This document shows, piece by piece, positions 45,630-53,601 of a stretch of DNA of 64,000 bases. This stretch comes from Planctomycetaceae bacterium. Its GTDB lineage: Bacteria; Planctomycetota; Planctomycetia; Planctomycetales; Planctomycetaceae. The notes beneath the pieces are model-generated. The model was not told where the DNA came from. It searched no databases and saw only the letters and a program-made list of their open reading frames with translations. The position numbers were made by a program, and so were the translations under genes. The stretch lies in contig JANSXP010000012.1 of NCBI GenBank assembly GCA_024742875.1, forward strand, positions 62,001-126,000, written 5' to 3'. The stretch's first letter is position 1. The number at the start of each line of letters is the position of its first letter.

Positions 45630-46835
45630 CTAAAATCCGGACAGGCAAACAAACAGCCCGTCCACAGGTGATCCATATTCCATACGCAGGAAGGCTTCCC
45701 GGTCGTACGCGACGCTCAGCCCCGCTGATCTGGCCGCTGCATCCACATGCGTTCGATGGTGCACATAGCGGCCGTTGTCCGTCAGCTGATGCTGCCCGGA
45801 GTCCGCCCGTTCCACAGAAAAAGCGATCACACCATCTTCGCTGAGCCGCTCTGCGGCCAGACGCAGGACGGGGCTCAGATCGCCAAAGTAAATGAATGTG
45901 TCGCAGGCAATGATCAGGTCAAATGTCTCGCAGGTGTGCTGCAGCCAGTCGGTGACTTCGGCGGTGTGCAGGTCGTCGTAAATGCCGCGCTCCGCCGCCC
46001 GCTCGACCATTTCTGCAGACAGATCCACGCCCACCAGACGTTCGGCCCGCGCGTGAACGGCCAATCCGGCAAGCCCCGTGCCGCAGCCCAGATCCAGAAT
46101 GCGCAGGCCGCTTCGATCCGCCAGAACTTCATCGATCACACTGGTCAGATGCACTGGCCCTTCATACCCCAGTTCGCCGCACATGTTCGATTCATAAAAG
46201 GAGGCAAACCGCTGATACAACTGACGAATGCATTCATCAGGCACACGCTCCGGCGGCGCTTCATCCCGCAGGGAGGTCAGGAGATGCCGCACTTCGGCAT
46301 CGTCGGGAACCAGTTTCAGGTAGCTACCAAAGGCCTCACGAGCGGCTTCGCGTCGCCCCAGGATATGGGCCAGTTCGCCCAGTTCACGCAGCAGTTGCGG
46401 CTGATCGGGAGCCAGTTGCACGGCGTGTTCCTGACACACGAACGCGGCCTGCACATAACCGTCGTCCCGCAGGCTGTCAGCACGCTCCGCCAGATCGGCG
46501 GCCGTCAGTCTGCCGGCATCGCCCTCCGCCTGTGCGTCTGCGGACGCCGCCTCGTCCGGCTGTTGCAGCAGGCGGCTGGAGGTCGCTTCGGCAATCCAGG
46601 CCAGGACGGCGACGCGGGTATCGATGGCGTCGTCAGCGGCGTCAGCGGCGTTTGGCAAAACGCCGGCAGCGATGTCGACAATCTGCTCCACCGTGTTGGA
46701 GCCATTGCACAGTTCCAGCAGGAACGCGGCAGCCGGATTCAGCTCATGAAACTGATTGCTGTCCAGGTCGTAGACCACATAGCCGTCGGCCACCAGAGAA
46801 ACCAGCGCACGCGGGTTGAGCACAGGAACGTTCAT
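45630..46835 (-). CDS. PqqD-like / TPR / SAM-methyltransferase fusion
   Basis: The protein is 401 residues from the ATG at 46835. Residues ~1-92 match PqqD-type peptide chaperones (VVYDLDSNQFHELNPAAAFLLELCNGSNTVEQIVDIAAG, the LN..A..L..L.G pattern). Residues ~115-190 hold TPR-like helices (LRELGELAHILGRREAAREAF). The rest is a class I methyltransferase: RILDLGCGTGLAG (246-257), VGVDLSAEMVERA, FDLIIACDTFIYFGDL. PqqD domains present precursor peptides to modifying enzymes, so this may methylate a peptide or protein. The target is unknown. It is followed by the EF-hand gene. Confidence 0.82.
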   Translation of the reverse strand: MNVPVLNPRALVSLVADGYVVYDLDSNQFHELNPAAAFLLELCNGSNTVEQIVDIAAGVLPNAADAADDAIDTRVAVLAWIAEATSSRLLQQPDEAASADAQAEGDAGRLTAADLAERADSLRDDGYVQAAFVCQEHAVQLAPDQPQLLRELGELAHILGRREAAREAFGSYLKLVPDDAEVRHLLTSLRDEAPPERVPDECIRQLYQRFASFYESNMCGELGYEGPVHLTSVIDEVLADRSGLRILDLGCGTGLAGLAVHARAERLVGVDLSAEMVERAAERGIYDDLHTAEVTDWLQHTCETFDLIIACDTFIYFGDLSPVLRLAAERLSEDGVIAFSVERADSGQHQLTDNGRYVHHRTHVDAAARSAGLSVAYDREAFLRMEYGSPVDGLFVCLSGF

Positions 46836-46905
46836 CAACGAGCCCCCCCAGCGTGTTTGTGGCAGATCTGATTTGACCAGCAGCGATCCATAAACACCTC
46901 CCGAC

Positions 46906-48294
46906 TTAAGCGAAAATATCGTGCGCGACTTTGCCGCCCACGTTGGTCAGGCGGAAGTCGCGGCCCGAGTATCGATAGGTCAGTTTTTCATGATCCAGCC
47001 CCATCAGGTGCAGAATCGTGGCGTGCCAGTCGTGTGTATGCATGCGATTTTCTGACGCTTCGTAGCCCAGTTCATCGGTGGCCCCGTAGCTGAACCCACC
47101 CTTGACGCCGCCACCCGCCATCCACGTGGTGTAGCCCCGATTGTTGTGTCCACGACCACCACTGCCGTGCGGCGTGCGACCAAACTCGCCGGCAAAAATC
47201 ACAAGCGTGTCCTTCAGCAGATCACGCTGCTTGAGATCCGCCAGCAGTCCGGCGATGGGCTTGTCGACCGCCTGACACGATTCGGGCAGCAGTTCGGCCA
47301 GCCGGGCGTGGTGATCCCAGCCACTGGTCCCCACTTCCACAAACCGCACGCCGGCCTCCACCATCCGGCGAGCCAGCAGACACTGGGTACCAAAATCAGA
47401 CGTGGCCGCTTCACCGATGCCGTACATCGCTTTGGTGCGCTCGGTCTCCGCCGACAGATCCATCACTGTGGGCATCGAAGACTGCATGCGGAACGCCAGT
47501 TCATACGACTGCATGATGCCTTCCACCTGTGGCTGATGGCGCTCCTGTTTGAGGGTTGCCTGATTCAGCCGAGCCAGCAGATTCAGCTGCGTGCGCTGCG
47601 CGCTTTCGGACAGCGAGCTGTTGCTGATGTTCGGAATCGCCTCTGCGGAACCACCTGGGCCACCGGCACTGCGGCCGCCACGCCCGGCCCCCAGTCCGGC
47701 GTTGACCTGTGTGGCCTGATAGCGGGCCGGCAGGAACGAACTGCCAAAGCACACGCGTCCAGCCCGACCTCCCTGCCCCATCACCACAAAGCCAGGCAGG
47801 TCAGCATTCTCTGTGCCCAGCCCGTAAACACTCCAGGCTCCCAGAGACGGCCGCACAAACTGCGCCGACCCGGTGTGGGCCGCGCGTTCTGCCGTCGGGT
47901 GATTCGGCTGATCGCTGTGCATGCTGCGAATCAGACACAAATCGTCCGCGTGCCGGCTGACGTTGGGAAACAGATCGGAGATCCACAGACCACTGTTGCC
48001 CCGCTGACGAAACGGAGAGATCGGCCCCATCAGTCGACCACGTCCACCGCCCGATTTGCCGTCCGCTTCCGCCAGTTCGGGTTTGTAGTCGAACGTGTCC
48101 ACGTGCGACGGCGCGCCATTCATGAACAGCATGATGACCCGTTTGGCTCTGGCAGGAAAATGGGTCTCCCGGGGAGCCATGGGATTTTCCTGTCTGGCAT
48201 AGGCCAACGCCTCGCGCGTTGTCATCGCGGTAAACGCCAGTGAGCCCAAACTGGTCGAAATTGTCTGCACGGCCTGTCGACGGTTCATATTCAT
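46906..48294 (-). CDS. DUF1501 protein (sulfatase-like, exported)
   Basis: The protein is 462 residues. A Tat-like signal (MNRRQAVQTISTSLGSLAF) starts it. Family text follows: RAKRVIMLFMNGAPSHVDTFDYKPEL, RHADDLCLIRSMHSDQPNH, GTSGWDHHARL and FAGEFGRTP, which resemble the alkaline-phosphatase/sulfatase superfamily core. A Gly/Ser/Arg-rich insert (GAGRGGRSAGGPGGSAE) interrupts the middle. These proteins are paired with PSD1-type genes in planctomycetes, and the activity is not established. Confidence 0.92.
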   Translation of the reverse strand: MNMNRRQAVQTISTSLGSLAFTAMTTREALAYARQENPMAPRETHFPARAKRVIMLFMNGAPSHVDTFDYKPELAEADGKSGGGRGRLMGPISPFRQRGNSGLWISDLFPNVSRHADDLCLIRSMHSDQPNHPTAERAAHTGSAQFVRPSLGAWSVYGLGTENADLPGFVVMGQGGRAGRVCFGSSFLPARYQATQVNAGLGAGRGGRSAGGPGGSAEAIPNISNSSLSESAQRTQLNLLARLNQATLKQERHQPQVEGIMQSYELAFRMQSSMPTVMDLSAETERTKAMYGIGEAATSDFGTQCLLARRMVEAGVRFVEVGTSGWDHHARLAELLPESCQAVDKPIAGLLADLKQRDLLKDTLVIFAGEFGRTPHGSGGRGHNNRGYTTWMAGGGVKGGFSYGATDELGYEASENRMHTHDWHATILHLMGLDHEKLTYRYSGRDFRLTNVGGKVAHDIFA

Positions 48295-48369
48295 GACACG
48301 GCTTTCTGTTTGTGGCAGGAGTGAGCCAGCGGCCCGCCTCCTGTTGACAAAGTAAAGTTCACTGAACGA

Positions 48370-50946
48370 CTAGTTGAGAATGCGGAAGCGGGCACTGGCC
48401 ATCAGCGTCTGACAGAACACGGCCAGCGCCTGATCACTGGTGGCTGCCGCTGACACGCCACCGCGACCGCGACCGGCCGCCGTTCGACCACCGGGACCGC
48501 GACGTCCCCGCGGGCCGGCACCGCCCCGATTCATTCCCTGTTCGCGGTTCATGCCAGGATCGCGGCCTCCCGGACGACCACCACCCGCCATGCCGCGTCC
48601 CGCCGCCTGCCCTGCGCGTCCGGCACGCCCGCGTGGCCCGGCGGCCGGCTCAATGGAAATGGGCGTACCCTGAGCGGTGGGCACAAACTCGCGGAAGAAG
48701 GCCACACTGGCCTGCAGTTCCTCGCTGGTCGCCGGCCGACTGTACGCCCACAGAAAGGCCGTGCGAACCTGTTCCTCACGGCTGGAAGACTGCTGCTGCA
48801 GTGCGGCCGCCATAGCGGATGCCTGAGCCTGCACAAACTCACCATTCATCAGATACAGCGCCTGTGTGGGCACAATGGACTCATTGCGGCCCGTGCTGGA
48901 CATATTGGGATCCGGAAAATCAAACAGGTCGAGCGATTCAGGCAGGTTGTCGCGAACAACAGGCAGGTAAATCGAACGATAAGTGTTGTCCGGCAGATTC
49001 ACTGAGCCCGGACGACCACCCATTCCGGCCAGTACAGAGCCGCCCGGACGTTCCGCACTGAGCTGACCGGACAGTGCGAGCATGGCATCCCGCAGCACCT
49101 CGGCATCCACCTGTCGCGGATTGGCCCGCCACAGCAGCTTGTTGTCCGGATCTTCCTCATAGTTGGTCACCACATACTGGGAGCTGCGACGGTAGGTCTT
49201 TGACATCACAATCTCACGAATCATGGCCTTGACGTCCCAGTCCTTTGCCATGAACCGCACGGCCAGATGATCGAGCAGTTCCGGATGAGTGGGTGCAGTT
49301 CCTGACAGACCAAAGTTGCTGGTGGTTTCGACCAGCGGACTGCCCAGCAGATGCATCCACACCCGATTCATCATCACTCGCGCGGTCAGCGGGTTGTCTT
49401 TGGACGTGAGGGCTTCGGCCAGTTCCAGCCGACCGGACTCCCGACGACTGCTGACTGCAAAATCGAGATCGCCCAGCACCTGCACAAAACCACGCTGCAC
49501 TTCCTGAGCGGGCTTGTCCACTTCGCCACCCAGCAGAATGCTGGCATTGATCATCTCACCGTTTTCCTGCACACCCATGCCAAAGGCTTTGGCGGTGCCA
49601 TCCGGATTCAGCGACTGCAGCTGGCTGACAAGTCGGTTGCGAGAATTCCGGAGATTGCGACGGTCCTTGCCCGCCACACCCCGCATCTGCCGATCCAACT
49701 CATCAATCCGCTGCTGAATGCTGGCCATGGACTGAGTCCGGCCACCTCGCGCTGCCGGCGTGCCGCCATCCTGAACGGGCAGCAGCAGCAGGTCACTGGG
49801 CCGATGATTCTGGCCAATCCGCGTCGTGCCGTAATAGGTCTTCGTGCTGTAGAAGATCCCCGCCAGTCGATAGTAATCGTCCGTGGGAATGGGGTCGTAC
49901 TTGTGATCGTGGCAGCGAGCACAGGCGACCGTCAGACCCAGCACGGCCTGGGTTGTGGTGTCGATCTGCTCATCCACCATGTCCGACATAAACTTGCGGG
50001 GATTCTTCTCATCGTGGTGCTTCATCCCGATGGCCAGAAAGCCGGTGGCAATCAGATTGTTCTGCCATTGTTCATCCGTTTTGGCCGGCAGCAGGTCCCC
50101 GGCAATCTGCTCCTTAATGAACTGATCGTAGTGGGTGTCGTTGTTGAAAGCATCAATGACATAATCCCGATAACGCCATGCGTGGGGATAGCTGACATTG
50201 CGCGACCCTGATGACTCCGCATAGCGGGCCACATCCAGCCAGTGTCGTCCCCAGCGTTCACCAAACTGAGGCCGAGCCAGCAGCTCATCCACCTTGCTGG
50301 AGACGGCCGCATCCGGATTGACCTTGAAGGCGTCTGCAAAAACTTCAATCTCAGATGGCGTGGGAGGCAGCCCCACAATGTCAAAATTCAAACGTCGCAG
50401 CAGAGTGAAAGCGTCGGCCGCGCGAGTGGGCTGCAGGCCCGATTCTGCCAGCCCTGCGGCCACCAGACTGTCAATGTCCTGACCGGCCTGCGGCTGGGGC
50501 GGCTGAAAAGCCCAGTGCGAACGCCCCTGCTCAATATCGTCTTTGGTGATTTTGGTTTTGAATTCCAGCGTCTCGCGAACGCGCGGGTCAGGCGCTCCCA
50601 TGTCGATCCATGTTTTGAATTTGTCAATCACTGATGCAGGCATCTGCTGACTGGGCGGCATTTCGTAGCCCTCCCAGGTGATGGCTTCCCACAGCAGGCT
50701 GTCCGCATGGTTGCCGGGAACGATGGCTGGTCCGCTGTCGCCTCCCTGCATCAGTCCCTCGCGCGTATCCACCAGCAGCCCCGCGCGACTGTCACCCGCA
50801 TCAACGGAGTGGCAGTCGTAGCAGTATTTGACCAAAGCGGGGCGAATGTGTGTTTCAAAATACTTCAGCTGCTCGGCCGAGTATTCCTGTCCGCGTGCCG
50901 TCACGGTCAGGGTGATCAGCAGCAGAAAAAGGGTCGCCTGTTTCAT
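48370..50946 (-). CDS. PSD1 cytochrome-c-like protein with DUF1549 and DUF1553
   Basis: The protein is 858 residues with a signal peptide (MKQATLFLLLITLTVTARG). A c-type heme motif CYDCH (about 42-46) opens the PSD1 domain. DUF1549 follows (LLRRLNFDIVGLPPTP, RWGRHWLDVARYAESSGS) and DUF1553 (NPLTARVMMNRVWMHLLGSPLVETTSNFGLSGTAPTHPELLDHLAVRF). Near the C-terminus, residues ~768-830 are a Gly/Arg/Pro-rich stretch before the normal end VFCQTLMASARFRILN. It is probably a periplasmic electron-transfer or degradation protein. It precedes DUF1501 by 75 nt. Confidence 0.94.
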   Translation of the reverse strand: MKQATLFLLLITLTVTARGQEYSAEQLKYFETHIRPALVKYCYDCHSVDAGDSRAGLLVDTREGLMQGGDSGPAIVPGNHADSLLWEAITWEGYEMPPSQQMPASVIDKFKTWIDMGAPDPRVRETLEFKTKITKDDIEQGRSHWAFQPPQPQAGQDIDSLVAAGLAESGLQPTRAADAFTLLRRLNFDIVGLPPTPSEIEVFADAFKVNPDAAVSSKVDELLARPQFGERWGRHWLDVARYAESSGSRNVSYPHAWRYRDYVIDAFNNDTHYDQFIKEQIAGDLLPAKTDEQWQNNLIATGFLAIGMKHHDEKNPRKFMSDMVDEQIDTTTQAVLGLTVACARCHDHKYDPIPTDDYYRLAGIFYSTKTYYGTTRIGQNHRPSDLLLLPVQDGGTPAARGGRTQSMASIQQRIDELDRQMRGVAGKDRRNLRNSRNRLVSQLQSLNPDGTAKAFGMGVQENGEMINASILLGGEVDKPAQEVQRGFVQVLGDLDFAVSSRRESGRLELAEALTSKDNPLTARVMMNRVWMHLLGSPLVETTSNFGLSGTAPTHPELLDHLAVRFMAKDWDVKAMIREIVMSKTYRRSSQYVVTNYEEDPDNKLLWRANPRQVDAEVLRDAMLALSGQLSAERPGGSVLAGMGGRPGSVNLPDNTYRSIYLPVVRDNLPESLDLFDFPDPNMSSTGRNESIVPTQALYLMNGEFVQAQASAMAAALQQQSSSREEQVRTAFLWAYSRPATSEELQASVAFFREFVPTAQGTPISIEPAAGPRGRAGRAGQAAGRGMAGGGRPGGRDPGMNREQGMNRGGAGPRGRRGPGGRTAAGRGRGGVSAAATSDQALAVFCQTLMASARFRILN

Positions 50947-51093
50947 TCGATCAACCTTTGCAAGTTGCCTTTGCGAATCGTCTTCGTTGTCGTCTTCGTT
51001 GTCGTTGTCTGACGGTCAGGCAGCATCCTCTTTTCTGGCTGACACGTGTTAAAGCCGTGGTGCACGGCCGTTCCCGTCTCCATCTCAGCCAGC

Positions 51094-52566
51094 TCAGCGT
51101 TCCGGCTCGTCCGCTTCCACAATGACGCGGACCAGGTCAGACGACCGTCCCGGTGAAACAAAGCTGACTGTTAGCGTGCGGCGATCCTCACTGAGCGTGA
51201 TGCGATCTCCAAAGTCGTCGCCCGTTAAATCCAGTTGGCGACGCTGCTGACGCTCGCCAGCCGGCCGTCGGGAGAACCGACGGCTGCTGGCAAACAGTTC
51301 TTCATGCAAAACAATCAGGCCGGCAATCGGCCGATCAAACGTGATGGATCCCTCCACGCGTCCGGCGCGCCGCGGCCGCGACTGCGACCGAGGCATGTAG
51401 TGCAGTACATAGCTGCGAATCCGCTGTTCCGGTGATAGTGTGATGGGCGTTAGCTGTTGAACCCGCGAGTAGTCTCCGGGTGCCGAAATATTTACGTCCA
51501 GTGGCTGGACCAGATCAACCGCCCGCCCCTCGGCCGCCACAAACACGTGTCGGTCGCTGTGCACGAATCGAATCTGCTTGGGCCAGGGTGGCACAAAGCG
51601 AAACACGTCACTGGAGCCGGTAATTCCCGAAGCAACCGGCCACAGCCTTTCGAAGCGATCCACGTCAAACTGCGTGTCACTGATGGACTGGTCTGCGCTG
51701 ATTTTGACCGACTGTCCTTCGGTCAGCAGGCGTTTTTCTGTGGAGTCCAGCGCGGCCACTTCCACTTCTCCATCAAAGACGGACACGCTGGAGAAACCTG
51801 ATTCCCGCAAATCGATGCCAAACGACGTGCCCAGATCCACCACCTCGGCGGTCGGCGTGGCAACCGTGAATCCTTCGGCGCCCGCTGGCACGGTGGCGGC
51901 CAGCACGCCGGACACCAGACGGGTGCTGCCGGGTTTCACCAGTTCATATTCGGCCGGACCTTCCAGAGTGACTTCCACACCGTCGTCAAACACAAGACGC
52001 AGCACGCCAGACTGAAAAACAATCGTCTGACTGTCCAGACGTGTCCCCGCATCAAATGCCTGGTCCGACCAGACCACGTCGCTGGCCTGCGCCACCACAG
52101 CAAATCCCAGGGGAGCCTTTGGCGGTGAGCCAATGCCACCTGACGGCGTTTGCCCGACGGGCCACAGCACTCGCACGACCATCAGCACGCAGGCGGCGAC
52201 GGCCGTCAGTAAAGCCGCTCGTCGACCGGGCCGGTTGAGCGCTGCGTTTGATGAAGCAGCCTTGTTTCCTCTTTGCCGATCGGATGGCTTACGCCCCGCC
52301 TCATGCGGTTCAGCTGCAAAGTCTCCTGACTGGGCTGCCGGGTCCGCCGCCGGGCTGGCGGGGGAAGAGAGTGGCTTCAAATCGGTAAGCGTCGGATCAG
52401 TCGCCAGCACGGCGTGCAGATCAACGAGCGTCAAATATTCGTCCCGCGCCGCTTCACTGGCACGCAGGATGTTCGTGAGTTCGTCCAGTTCTGCCGGCCC
52501 GGCCGTTTCATCCAGCACAGCATTTGTCAGTGTCCGCAGGCGAACAGAATCGTGGTTGTTCGTCAT
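51094..52566 (-). CDS. FecR-type membrane anti-sigma/regulator
   Basis: The protein is 490 residues. The cytoplasmic N-terminus (RLRTLTNAVLDETAGPAELDELTNILRAS) resembles FecR sigma-binding parts. One transmembrane segment (ALLTAVAACVLMVVRVLWPV, about 133-152) precedes a FecR domain (RLDSQTIVFQSGVLRLVFDDGVEVTLEGPAEYELV, LTEGQSVKISADQ). A further C-terminal domain follows. It overlaps the sigma gene by 4 nt and should hold that sigma factor at the membrane. Confidence 0.88.
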   Translation of the reverse strand: MTNNHDSVRLRTLTNAVLDETAGPAELDELTNILRASEAARDEYLTLVDLHAVLATDPTLTDLKPLSSPASPAADPAAQSGDFAAEPHEAGRKPSDRQRGNKAASSNAALNRPGRRAALLTAVAACVLMVVRVLWPVGQTPSGGIGSPPKAPLGFAVVAQASDVVWSDQAFDAGTRLDSQTIVFQSGVLRLVFDDGVEVTLEGPAEYELVKPGSTRLVSGVLAATVPAGAEGFTVATPTAEVVDLGTSFGIDLRESGFSSVSVFDGEVEVAALDSTEKRLLTEGQSVKISADQSISDTQFDVDRFERLWPVASGITGSSDVFRFVPPWPKQIRFVHSDRHVFVAAEGRAVDLVQPLDVNISAPGDYSRVQQLTPITLSPEQRIRSYVLHYMPRSQSRPRRAGRVEGSITFDRPIAGLIVLHEELFASSRRFSRRPAGERQQRRQLDLTGDDFGDRITLSEDRRTLTVSFVSPGRSSDLVRVIVEADEPER

Positions 52567-53096
52567 GACGAAGCCTCCACACGGGAGAGCTTGCCATCAA
52601 TGCATTCCATCAGAGCCGATCGCAGTCGCTGCAGCGACTTATACAGCGCCTCGGTCGAACGTCCGACACGCTGTGAGATGTCTTCAATAGACGTGCGTTC
52701 AAAATAGTAGTCCCGCACCAGCTGACGATTTTCTGTCGGGAGATGTTCCAGGCAGTCCCGCAGAGGTTCGACACGGCGATCCAGCTGCGAAGTCAGTTGC
52801 TCGCGGCGGGACAACAGCAGCGACGCCACATCGTCGTCGAGAAAGCCCGCCCAGCGACCCTGCGTCCGCAGGTGCTGTTTCGCCTTGTTGGCGGCAAAGC
52901 GACACGCCCACGGCACAAACGGCAGCGCGGGATCGTAGTCGGCGATTCGACTCCACAACGCGACGGCGGTCTCCTGCAGGATCTCCTGGGCATCCTGGGG
53001 GTGGGGCACGATCGCCATCACGTACCGCAGGATCTCCCGCTCGCTTTGCAGCAGCAGACGCAGAAAGTCTTCCTGTGGGAGTTGTGGCGGATTCAA
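52563..53096 (-). CDS. ECF sigma factor (planctomycete FecR-linked type)
   Basis: The protein is 177 residues from a TTG at 53096 with AGGG six nt upstream. Region 2 (ILRYVMAIVPHPQDAQEILQETAVALWSRI, FVPWACRFAANKAKQHLR) and region 4 (LPTENRQLVRDYYFERTSIEDISQRVGRSTEALYKSLQRLRSALMECI) are clear. It starts the operon sigma - FecR - PSD1 - DUF1501 (the last two 148 and 75 nt apart), the standard planctomycete order. Confidence 0.92.
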   Translation of the reverse strand: MNPPQLPQEDFLRLLLQSEREILRYVMAIVPHPQDAQEILQETAVALWSRIADYDPALPFVPWACRFAANKAKQHLRTQGRWAGFLDDDVASLLLSRREQLTSQLDRRVEPLRDCLEHLPTENRQLVRDYYFERTSIEDISQRVGRSTEALYKSLQRLRSALMECIDGKLSRVEASS

Positions 53097-53601
53097 AACA
53101 GACCCTATTTGGTTTCCGTGACTACTTCCACTTTGCGCTACCGACGTCAGATTGGACAGGAATCTGCGAGTTTCCAGCCGCCCACACCACGGTCAGCCAC
53201 AACCCATTGCCAGACAGCAACTTAGGACCTTTACCATTCTGACATTCGGCTACCAAATATCCCGCATCCCCCCCCTCATGATCGCTGTCCCTCCTCCAGC
53301 TTTCGCAACCACTCCGGCAACCATCACCGCCGGGCGGCCACACGGCACGGTGGGACGATTTTCCGCCAGAGCCGCGAACAACGGGCGAGCCGGCGGTCGT
53401 CTGAGGAATGTGCAGGGGGCCGCCTTTAAAATGTCCGGGCAATCCATATCGGCAAATTCACGGTGCTGTCAGAATTCGCTGTTAGATCATCTGTCAGCCA
53501 GAAGAATCAGCCCTCAGATCAGCCCGAGTCTCCTCTGGGGCGGACGTCACTTTGCCGACCATCGCCGCCCATCACAAATTCTGCCACATTCAGGCCCCTT
53601 C
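53097..53601. other. 505-nt divergent intergenic region
   Basis: It separates the ECF sigma gene (left, minus strand) from the first kinase (right, plus strand). The kinase frame stays open through most of it, but no start with a ribosome site or protein-like sequence was seen before the ATG at 53602. It presumably holds both promoters. No repeat or hairpin with a T tract was found. Confidence 0.45.

Noticed and set aside
50978-51009. Short GTCTTCGTT-type simple repeat between FecR and PSD1 genes
   Set aside because: Only two to three imperfect copies; most likely slippage noise in a short gap.
53152-53601. Upstream extension of the first kinase frame
   Set aside because: Composition is not protein-like and the zinc-type motif lies immediately after the ATG at 53602.
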